Below, piece by piece: positions 5,531-10,729 of a stretch of DNA of 10,729 nucleotides. How positions within the stretch are numbered: position 1 is the stretch's first letter; every line of letters begins with the position of its first letter. The stretch is from Klenkia sp. (lineage in GTDB: Bacteria > Actinomycetota > Actinomycetes > Mycobacteriales > Geodermatophilaceae), in assembly GCA_025966215.1 (NCBI GenBank), contig JAOPVM010000168.1, positions 1 to 10,729 on the forward strand. Direction: 5' to 3'. The position numbers and the translations under genes were made by a program. The notes below the pieces were generated by a model. It did no database searches, had not been told where the DNA came from, and saw only the letters and a list, made by a program, of their open reading frames with translations.

Positions 5531-6942
5531 GCCGTCACCGTAGGAGGCACCGCGGCGGGGATGCCGGCGAGGTGGCCGAGCACGTCCTGTCGGGTGACGA
5601 CGCCGGCGGGCTTGCCGTCCTCGTGCACCAGCAGCGCGTCGGCGCCACCGAGGGCGGCGACCGCGGCGGACACCGGCTCGCCGGAGCCGATGATCGGCAG
5701 CGGGGCGCTCATGTGCTTCTCCAGCGTGTCCGACAGCGCGGCCGAACCGGAGAACAGCGCGTCCAGCAGCGCCTTCTCCTCGACCGACCCGACCACCTCG
5801 CCGGCGGTGACCGGCGGCTCGGCCCGCACGACCGGCATCTGCGAGACGCCGTACTCGCGGAGGATGTCGATCGCCTCGCGGACGGTCTCGGTGGGGTGGG
5901 TGTGCACCAGGGCGGGCAGCGCGTCACCGTCGCCGGACTTGGCGCGCAGCAGCTCGCCGACGGTCTCGCCGTCCGCGGCCTCGACGAAGCCGTAGTCGGC
6001 CATCCACTCGTCGTCGAAGATCTTCTTCAGGTAGCCGCGGCCGCCGTCGGGCAGCAGCACGACCAGGACGTCGTCCTTGGTCAGCTTCTCGGCGACGCGC
6101 AGCGCCGCCACGACGGCCATCCCGCAGGACCCGCCGACGAGGAGTCCCTCCTCGCGGGCGAGCCGTCGGGTCATCGCGAAGGAGTCCCCGTCGGAGACCG
6201 CCACGATCTCGTCGGCGACGGTCGGGTCGTAGGTGGTGGGCCAGAAGTCCTCGCCCACGCCCTCGACCAGGTAGGGCCGACCGGTGCCGCCGGAGTAGAC
6301 CGAGCCCTCGGGGTCGGCGCCGATGACCTGCACCCGACCCTCGGAGGCATCCTTGAGGTAGCGCCCGACGCCGGAGATGGTGCCGCCGGTGCCGGCACCG
6401 GTGACGAAGTGGGTGACCCGGCCGTCGGTCTGCGCCCAGATCTCCGGGCCGGTGGTCTCGTAGTGGCTCTGCGGGTTGGCCGGGTTGGAGTACTGGTCGG
6501 GCTTCCAGCCTCCGGGGGTCTCCCGGGCCAGCCGGTCGGACACCGAGTAGTAGGACCGGGGGTCGGCCGGGTCGACCGCGGTCGGGCAGACCACGACCTG
6601 CGCGCCGTAGGCCCGCAGGGTGTTGATCTTGTCCGAGCTGACCTTGTCCGGGCAGATGAAGATGCACCGGTAACCACGCTGCTGGGCGACGATCGCCAGG
6701 CCCACGCCGGTGTTGCCGCTGGTCGGCTCCACGATGGTGCCGCCGGGCTGCAGGGCGCCCGAGGCTTCGGCGGCGTCGATCATGCGGACGGCGATGCGGT
6801 CCTTCACCGACCCGCCGGGGTTGACGTACTCGACCTTGGCCAGCACCAGCGGGGCGTCGGGCCCCAGGTGCTCGGTGACCTTGGTGAGTCGCACCAGCGG
6901 GGTGTTCCCGATGAGGTCGACGACGGACTCGGCGTACTGCAC
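5527..6942 (-). CDS. cbs: Cystathionine beta-synthase with C-terminal CBS domain pair
   Basis: A 471-residue cytoplasmic PLP enzyme that condenses homocysteine with serine (or O-acetylserine) to cystathionine. It is very like the M. tuberculosis Cbs (about 464 residues). Sites include IGNTPLVRL at 11-19, NPGGSVKDR with PLP Lys48, EPTSGNTG at 72-79 (asparagine loop), TGAGTGGTI at 181-189 (phosphate loop) and [11 protein letters not shown] with Ser272. A tandem pair of CBS motifs follows (about 344-460: [30 protein letters not shown], then [15 protein letters not shown]), the likely AdoMet or nucleotide sensor. There is no N-terminal haem segment. The start is GTG 6940-6942, set by GGAGG seven bases upstream and by family alignment; the frame is open further up but not conserved. 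It is first in the operon with the metB-like gene. Confidence 0.95.
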   Translation of the reverse strand: MQYAESVVDLIGNTPLVRLTKVTEHLGPDAPLVLAKVEYVNPGGSVKDRIAVRMIDAAEASGALQPGGTIVEPTSGNTGVGLAIVAQQRGYRCIFICPDKVSSDKINTLRAYGAQVVVCPTAVDPADPRSYYSVSDRLARETPGGWKPDQYSNPANPQSHYETTGPEIWAQTDGRVTHFVTGAGTGGTISGVGRYLKDASEGRVQVIGADPEGSVYSGGTGRPYLVEGVGEDFWPTTYDPTVADEIVAVSDGDSFAMTRRLAREEGLLVGGSCGMAVVAALRVAEKLTKDDVLVVLLPDGGRGYLKKIFDDEWMADYGFVEAADGETVGELLRAKSGDGDALPALVHTHPTETVREAIDILREYGVSQMPVVRAEPPVTAGEVVGSVEEKALLDALFSGSAALSDTLEKHMSAPLPIIGSGEPVSAAVAALGGADALLVHEDGKPAGVVTRQDVLGHLAGIPAAVPPTVTA

Positions 6943-6949
6943 GAGAGGT

Positions 6950-6954
6950 CCTCC
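6950..6954 (-). promoter_or_regulatory. Shine-Dalgarno that fixes the cbs GTG start
   Basis: GGAGG on the minus strand with a 7-base spacer to the GTG at 6940-6942. It decides for GTG over the in-frame ATG at 7165-7167, which would add 75 residues that do not resemble the family. Confidence 0.85.
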
Positions 6955-7243
6955 AGCGTGGGTGGGGTGGCGCGGGCGGGGTCGCCGGTCGGTGCCGACG
7001 ATCCCACGTGTCGGGCCACCCCCGGCGGGGCAGGGCCCGGCGTCGACGCCGACGTGCTCCGGCCCGGGCGATCCGGTGCTGACCGGGATCCGCGACGCGC
7101 ACAGGGTGAGCACCGCCCCGGTCGTGCCGGGCGGGCACCTGGACCACGGCGTCGTGGTCGTCCCCACGTCGGTCGCCCCGATCGGGACGCCGTCGACGGG
7201 CTGTCCCGTGGCTGAGCGGGGAGGTCAGGGGCAGGATCGGGAC
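6955..7243. other. Divergent cbs / aldo-keto reductase gap with a coding-like stretch
   Basis: About 290 bp between two divergent genes that must hold both promoters; I see no clear -35/-10 pair on either strand. From about 7019 to 7202 the plus strand is open in the frame of the downstream reductase. The 42 codons from GTG 7076 all end in G or C, with roughly 74% G/C at first and 57% at second positions. This is the usual coding profile of this genome for the plus strand, and the reverse of what a minus-strand gene would show. The pattern breaks at about 7203, before the reductase start. I recognise no protein family in it. It may be a decayed gene fragment, a small ORF or chance. Confidence 0.35.
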
Positions 7244-8245
7244 ATGAGCGCACCGATCGCACGACGCAGGCTGGGTGACCTCGAGGTCTCCGCGCAGGGG
7301 CTGGGCTGCATGGGGATGAGCCAGTCCTACGGGGCCGCCGACCGCGACGAGTCCCTCGCCGTGCTGGACCGCGCGCTGGACCTGGGCATCACCTTCTGGG
7401 ACACCTCCGACGTCTACGGCGACGGGCACAACGAGGAGCTGCTCGCCGAGCGGCTGCGCTCCCGCCGGGACGACGTCCAGCTGGCCACCAAGTTCGCCCT
7501 CTCCCGCGACGCCTCCGGGGCGATGGTCACCGACGGCCGCCCGGAGAACGTGCACGCCCGCTGCACCGACAGCCTGCGCCGGCTCGGCGTGGACACCATC
7601 GACCTCTACTACCAGCACCGGGTCGACCCGCAGGTGCCGATCGAGGACACCGTCGGCGCGATGGCCGAGCTGGTGCAGCAGGGCAAGGTCCGGTACCTGG
7701 GCCTGTCCGAGGCCTCGGCCGAGTCGATCCGCCGGGCCGCCGCGGTGCACCCGATCACCGCGCTGCAGAGCGAGTGGTCGCTGTGGACCCGGGACCTGGA
7801 GTCCTCCGGCGTGCTGGCCGTGGCGCGCGAGCACGGGATCGGCATCGTGCCGTTCTCCCCGCTGGGCCGCGGCTTCCTGACCGGTGCGATCACCAGCCCG
7901 GCCGACGTCGGGGACGACGACTTCCGCAAGGACATGCCGCGCTTCCAGGCTGAGGCCTTCCAGGCCAACCTGCGCCTGGTGGACGCGGTGACGGCGATGG
8001 CGGGGGAGAAGGGTGCGACCGCCGGGCAGCTCGCGCTGGCCTGGGTGCTCGCCCGGGGGGACGACGTCGTCCCCATCCCGGGCACCAAGCGCCGCACCTA
8101 CCTGGCGGAGAACGCCGGCGCGGACGCCGTCGAGCTGACCGACACCGACCTGGCCCGGCTGGAGGAGATCGCCCCGCCCGGTGCCGCCGAGGGCGGTCGC
8201 TACGCCAACGCCGGCTACGCCTACGGCGACAGCCCCGCCCGATGA
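7244..8245 (+). CDS. Aldo/keto reductase, AKR13-like
   Basis: A 333-residue NADPH-dependent TIM-barrel oxidoreductase. The N-terminus [20 protein letters not shown] is typical of the AKR13 (YakC-like) group. The catalytic tetrad is complete: Asp53 and Tyr58 (in [11 protein letters not shown]), Lys83 (in LATKFAL) and His125 (in YYQHRVD). Cofactor-binding parts are visible as [13 protein letters not shown] (about 205-217) and [16 protein letters not shown] near the C-terminus. The natural substrate is an aldehyde or ketone that cannot be told from sequence. The ATG start has AGGA 7 bases upstream. Its stop overlaps the start of the XdhC-like gene (ATGA at 8242-8245), and the kinase gene follows, so it is likely the first gene of a three-gene operon. 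Confidence 0.94.
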   Translation: MSAPIARRRLGDLEVSAQGLGCMGMSQSYGAADRDESLAVLDRALDLGITFWDTSDVYGDGHNEELLAERLRSRRDDVQLATKFALSRDASGAMVTDGRPENVHARCTDSLRRLGVDTIDLYYQHRVDPQVPIEDTVGAMAELVQQGKVRYLGLSEASAESIRRAAAVHPITALQSEWSLWTRDLESSGVLAVAREHGIGIVPFSPLGRGFLTGAITSPADVGDDDFRKDMPRFQAEAFQANLRLVDAVTAMAGEKGATAGQLALAWVLARGDDVVPIPGTKRRTYLAENAGADAVELTDTDLARLEEIAPPGAAEGGRYANAGYAYGDSPAR

Positions 8246-8748
8246 GCGACCCGACCTGCGGGGTCGCCCACGGGCACGCTGCAGCCGAGCCTGCCTCCGA
8301 CCGCGTGCTGGTCGCGGTCTTCGCCTCCCCGGTCGCCGCGGCGCTGCTGCGGCTGGGGGCCGGGTGCGGTTACGCGCCGGTGCTGGTCGACCCGGCCGGG
8401 CGGGATGTCGACGGACTCCCGGAGGGCACCGTCGTGCTGACCGCGGTACCCGACGAGCCGCACGCCGACGTGGTGGCCTGCGACCACCACCGCGAGGAGC
8501 TCGGCGAGGTCCTCCGGGACGCCCTGGCGGTGCGCACCCGGTGGATCGGCGTGATGGGCAACCCGCACCACGAGGGTCCGCACGTCGCGGCGCTCGCCGC
8601 ACTGGGGGTGCCGGACGACGAGGTGGCGCGGGTGCACCGGCCGATCGGGCTCAACATCGGCTCCCGGGCCCCGGCGGAGATCGCGGTGTCCACGCTGGCC
8701 GGGCTGCTCGCCGACCGCAACGGCCGTCCCGGCGGGTTCGACTTCTGA
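8242..8748 (+). CDS. XdhC-like Rossmann-domain protein, single domain, degenerate loop
   Basis: A 168-residue protein matching only the C-terminal Rossmann domain of the XdhC/CoxI family (PF13478 type), whose full-length members help sulfurate and insert molybdenum cofactor in xanthine dehydrogenases. The best match is [13 protein letters not shown]...[40 protein letters not shown] (residues 100-157). The N-terminal XdhC/CoxI domain with its conserved cysteine is absent. The glycine-rich nucleotide loop expected after the first strand is replaced by [13 protein letters not shown] (residues 24-36). Both points make a classical XdhC role doubtful, and no molybdenum hydroxylase gene is nearby. 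Its start overlaps the upstream reductase stop by 4 bases, and the kinase starts 4 bases after its stop, so it is tightly held in the operon. Confidence 0.75.
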   Translation: MSDPTCGVAHGHAAAEPASDRVLVAVFASPVAAALLRLGAGCGYAPVLVDPAGRDVDGLPEGTVVLTAVPDEPHADVVACDHHREELGEVLRDALAVRTRWIGVMGNPHHEGPHVAALAALGVPDDEVARVHRPIGLNIGSRAPAEIAVSTLAGLLADRNGRPGGFDF

Positions 8749-8752
8749 CCTG

Positions 8753-10099
8753 ATGGCCGACCTCCTCCTCGGCGCCGACCTCGGCACCAGCGGGCTCAAG
8801 CTGGCCGCCCTGGACACCGCCGGTGCCGTCGTCGCCGAGGCGGAGGTCGGGTACGCCGTGGACTCCCCGCAGCCGGGCTGGGCGCAGACCGAGGTGGCCC
8901 GCTGGCGAGCCGCGTTCGACGAGGCGCTCGCCGCGGTCGTCCCGGCGTTGGCCGGTCACCGGGTGCAGGGGCTGGGGTTCTCCGGCCAGATGCACGGCGC
9001 GGTGCTCGTCGACGGCGCGGGGACGGCGCTCGCACCCGCCCTGCTCTGGCCGGACCAGCGGGCCGCGGGGCAGCTGGACCGGTGGGCCGATCTGCCCGCC
9101 GTCGACCGGGCCGCGCTGGCCAACCCGCTGGTGGCCGGCATGACCGGGCCGCTGCTGGCCTGGCTGGCCGAGCACGAGCCGGCCCTGCTCGCCCGCTCGG
9201 CGGCGGTGCTGTTGCCCAAGGACGCACTGCGCGCCACCCTCCTGCCCGGGCCTGCCGTGACCGACCGCAGCGATGCCTCGGCCACCCTGCTGTGGGACCT
9301 GCCGGGGGAGCGGTGGTCGCCCGCCGCGGTCGCCGCGGCCGGGGTCGGTCTCGACCTCTGCCCGAGGGTCAGCCCGTCCGACGCCGTCGTGGGCACCGTC
9401 GAGCTGGCCGGGCTGGGGGAGGTGCCGGTGGTGGTGGGCGGCGCGGACACCCCGCTGGCGCTGCTGGGGACCGGTGGCACCGCCGCGACCCAGGTCGACC
9501 TGGGCAGCGGTGCGCAGGTGCTCCGCCCGGTGTCCACGCCCTGGCCGGTCGAGCGCCCCGTCGTCCACACCTACGCCGACACCTGCGACGGCTGGTACGC
9601 CATGGCGGCCCTGCAGAACGCCGGGCTGGCCTGGGACTGGGTGCGAGGGGTGCTCGGGATGGACTGGGCCTCGTTGCTCGGCACCCTCGAGGCGTCTCCG
9701 GCGGGTGCCGGCGGGGTGCGGTTCGCACCGTTCCTGACCGGTGAGCGCGGCGGGGTCGCCGGTCCTGCCGACCGCGGCGGCTGGTCCGGGCTGCACCCGG
9801 GAACCACCCGGGCCGACCTGGGCCGGGCGGCCCTGGAGGGCGTGGTCACCGCGGTGGGCGCCGCGGCCGAGCTGCTCCCGGGCCCGGACGACGGGGGCCC
9901 GGTGCTGCTCACCGGCGGCGGTGCTCGTCACCCCGGCGTGCAGCTGCTGCTCGCCGACGCCCTGGGCCGGCCGGTGCAGCACGTGCAGGTGCGCAGCGCC
10001 TCGGCGGTCGGCGCCGCGCTGCTGGCTGCCCGCGGGGTGGGGCTCGACGTCGTCCCGCAGCGGTCGGCCGGACCGGTCGTGGAGCCCGCTGACGACTGA
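8753..10099 (+). CDS. Xylulokinase-like FGGY carbohydrate kinase
   Basis: A 448-residue sugar kinase, somewhat shorter than the usual 480-500. It would phosphorylate D-xylulose or a related sugar or polyol with ATP in the cytoplasm. Seen are GADLGTSGLKLAAL (7-20, phosphate loop 1), GFSGQMHGAVLVD (75-87) and LWPDQRA (98-104), both characteristic of xylulokinases. TDRSDASATLLWDL (170-183) follows, then VVGGADTPLALLG with the catalytic base Asp232 (E. coli XylB Asp233), VDLGSGAQV (ATP-binding) and LLTGGGARHPGVQLLLAD near the C-terminus. There is no clear Shine-Dalgarno, so it is probably coupled to the XdhC-like gene, which ends 4 bases before. The xylulose assignment is by family motif. No xylose isomerase, transporter or sugar regulator is in the window. 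Confidence 0.88.
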   Translation: MADLLLGADLGTSGLKLAALDTAGAVVAEAEVGYAVDSPQPGWAQTEVARWRAAFDEALAAVVPALAGHRVQGLGFSGQMHGAVLVDGAGTALAPALLWPDQRAAGQLDRWADLPAVDRAALANPLVAGMTGPLLAWLAEHEPALLARSAAVLLPKDALRATLLPGPAVTDRSDASATLLWDLPGERWSPAAVAAAGVGLDLCPRVSPSDAVVGTVELAGLGEVPVVVGGADTPLALLGTGGTAATQVDLGSGAQVLRPVSTPWPVERPVVHTYADTCDGWYAMAALQNAGLAWDWVRGVLGMDWASLLGTLEASPAGAGGVRFAPFLTGERGGVAGPADRGGWSGLHPGTTRADLGRAALEGVVTAVGAAAELLPGPDDGGPVLLTGGGARHPGVQLLLADALGRPVQHVQVRSASAVGAALLAARGVGLDVVPQRSAGPVVEPADD

Positions 10100-10126
10100 G
10101 CGGAACGCCGCGGCCCGCGCCGACGT

Positions 10127-10134
10127 TGACGTCA
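10127..10134. promoter_or_regulatory. TGACGTCA palindrome upstream of the small gene
   Basis: A perfect 8-base palindrome, overlapping a TTGACG that could be a -35 (10126-10131). No matching TANNNT -10 lies 16-19 bases downstream, so promoter function is uncertain. It lies in the 79-bp gap between the kinase gene and the small gene. Confidence 0.25.
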
Positions 10135-10162
10135 TCGATCGGACCCGACCGGGTCCCAGCAC

Positions 10163-10169
10163 GAGGAGG
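10163..10169 (+). promoter_or_regulatory. Strong Shine-Dalgarno of the 61-residue protein
   Basis: GAGGAGG, nine bases before ATG 10179. It is the strongest ribosome binding site in the right half of the window. It decides the start codon and supports this short ORF as a real gene. Confidence 0.8.
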
Positions 10170-10178
10170 ATGTGCGCC

Positions 10179-10364
10179 ATGCCGCTCATCGACAAGATCA
10201 TGAAGTTCGCCAAGAGCCCCCAGGGTCAGAAGGCGATCCGGCAGGCCACCGACAAGGCCCAGCAGTTCGCCAAGGACCCGAAGAACCGCGCCAAGATCGA
10301 CGACGTCCGTCGTCGGCTGCAGGGCGGCAAGGGCACCGGCGGGACCGGCGGCCGCTCGCTCTGA
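10179..10364 (+). CDS. Small basic protein of unknown function, 61 residues
   Basis: The protein starts MPLIDKIMKFAKSPQGQKAI and continues through a Lys/Arg/Gln-rich, probably helical stretch (RQATDKAQQFAKDPKNRAKIDDVRRRL). It ends in a Gly/Thr-rich tail (GGKGTGGTGG). It has no cysteines, no membrane segment and no signal peptide. The ATG at 10179 follows GAGGAGG (10163-10169) with 9 bases between; the in-frame ATG at 10170 directly abuts that site and cannot use it. The SPQG and DPKNRAKID repeats suggest two short amphipathic helices. I do not recognise a named family. It resembles short conserved actinobacterial proteins of the 'antitoxin-like' or hypothetical class, but this is only an impression. 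It lies 79 bp after the kinase gene and ends just before a terminator. Confidence 0.75.
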   Translation: MPLIDKIMKFAKSPQGQKAIRQATDKAQQFAKDPKNRAKIDDVRRRLQGGKGTGGTGGRSL

Positions 10365-10370
10365 GCCGAC

Positions 10371-10402
10371 CGGCGCTCGCCCTCAGCGGGGGGCGAGCGC
10401 CG
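10371..10402. terminator. Bidirectional terminator between the small gene and hisN-like gene
   Basis: A perfect 12-bp stem, CGGCGCTCGCCC at 10371-10382 with 10391-10402, and an 8-base loop. It starts 6 bases after the stop of the plus-strand small gene. The loop contains the stop codon of the minus-strand gene (10383-10385), and one arm lies in that gene's last codons. It can end both convergent transcripts. Confidence 0.7.
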
Positions 10403-10729
10403 TCAGCACCTCGCTGTGCAGGTGGCCGTTGGTGGCCACCGCGGAGCCGCCGGCCGGGCCCGGGGTGCCGTCCAGGTCGGTGAACGTCCCGCCGGCCTCC
10501 CGGACGATGACGTCGATCGCCGCGATGTCCCACAGCGACACCTCGGGCTCGCAGGCCACGTCGACCGCGCCCTCGGCGAGCATCGTGTTGCTCCAGACGT
10601 CCCCGTAGGCGCGGGTCCGCCAGACCGAGCGGGTGAGGTCGAGGAAGCCGTCCAGGACGCCGCGCTCCTCCCAGCCGGACAGGCTCGAGTAGGACAGGCT
10701 GGCGTCGCCGAGGTCCGTCACGTCGGACA
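10383..10729 (-). CDS. hisN: Inositol monophosphatase family, HisN-type histidinol-phosphatase (C-terminal part)
   Basis: About 115 C-terminal codons of a Mg2+-dependent phosphatase; the rest is beyond the right edge. The visible motifs are family-typical: [51 protein letters not shown], with the metal-binding WDIAA Asp (second IMPase signature), followed by [16 protein letters not shown]. The wording RAYGD.W....AEGAVD.A.EP.V..WD matches the actinobacterial HisN group, which makes histidinol from histidinol phosphate in histidine synthesis. A plain inositol-1-phosphatase cannot be ruled out without the N-terminal part. The stop codon lies within the loop of a terminator hairpin shared with the convergent small gene. 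Confidence 0.85.
   Translation of the reverse strand, partial: SDVTDLGDASLSYSSLSGWEERGVLDGFLDLTRSVWRTRAYGDVWSNTMLAEGAVDVACEPEVSLWDIAAIDVIVREAGGTFTDLDGTPGPAGGSAVATNGHLHSEVLTALAPR

Noticed and set aside
2606..5995. A 1129-codon open frame on the plus strand across nhaA, VOC, metB and cbs
   Set aside because: It runs antisense to four well-recognised genes, is low-complexity in Gly, Gln, Val and Arg, and has no domain; long open antisense frames are expected in DNA this GC-rich.
6943..7167. N-terminal extension of cbs by 75 residues to an upstream ATG
   Set aside because: The GTG at 6940-6942 has a perfect GGAGG and fits the start of mycobacterial Cbs; the extension is unlike the family and its first and second codon positions have the wrong G/C balance.
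5924..8602. An 892-codon open frame on the minus strand over cbs and the aldo/keto reductase
   Set aside because: The protein is Arg/Ala/Gly-rich with no motif, while the competing frames encode complete enzymes with catalytic residues.
10170..10178. ATG at 10170 as start of the small protein
   Set aside because: It directly abuts the GAGGAGG site and leaves no spacer, whereas ATG 10179 has 9 bases.
8651..10213. A 520-codon minus-strand frame opposite the kinase
   Set aside because: No domain is recognisable, and the plus strand carries an intact FGGY kinase with all key motifs.

Overview
The window is about 10.7 kb of very GC-rich DNA. Coding third positions are nearly always G or C, GTG starts are common, and neighbouring genes overlap by ATGA or GTGA. 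The Mycobacterium-type cystathionine beta-synthase, the actinobacterial initiator tRNA sequence and the UPF0182-like protein end point to a high-GC actinobacterium. The Geodermatophilaceae (Blastococcus, Modestobacter, Geodermatophilus) are my best guess, by inference only. I see no phage, transposon, CRISPR or plasmid signal; this looks like an ordinary chromosomal core or semi-core region.

Layout. Positions 1-130 hold the 3' end of a plus-strand gene, followed by a strong hairpin. Next come two initiator tRNA-fMet genes (193-266 and 415-491), each with its own terminator-like hairpin. A minus-strand intradiol dioxygenase of the hydroxyquinol 1,2-dioxygenase type (542-1432) shares the second hairpin. 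Divergent from it is a plus-strand pair: a small GNAT-like acetyltransferase and a cytoplasmic DsbA-like CPYC protein (1536-2488). That pair runs tail-to-tail into a minus-strand NhaA Na+/H+ antiporter (2354-3733), with a 135-bp overlap. Upstream of nhaA on the same strand is a VOC-superfamily protein (3785-4279).

Positions 4385-6942 hold a minus-strand transsulfuration operon: cbs (GTG start, two C-terminal CBS motifs) followed by a metB/cystathionine gamma-lyase gene, joined by an ATGA overlap and closed by an 18-bp hairpin. These two enzymes would interconvert homocysteine, cystathionine and cysteine.

After a roughly 300-bp gap that partly behaves like coding DNA, a compact plus-strand operon (7244-10099) encodes an AKR13-like aldo/keto reductase, a degenerate XdhC-type Rossmann protein and a xylulokinase-like FGGY kinase. 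A small basic protein of unknown function follows (10179-10364). A bidirectional hairpin then separates it from the C-terminal part of a minus-strand HisN-type inositol-monophosphatase-family enzyme, which runs off the right edge.

I found no clearly new system. The best leads are the near-identical fMet tRNA pair with a compensatory base-pair change, the dsbA/nhaA overlap, the XdhC-like protein that has lost its nucleotide-binding loop inside a sugar-kinase operon, and the coding-like stretch upstream of the aldo/keto reductase.
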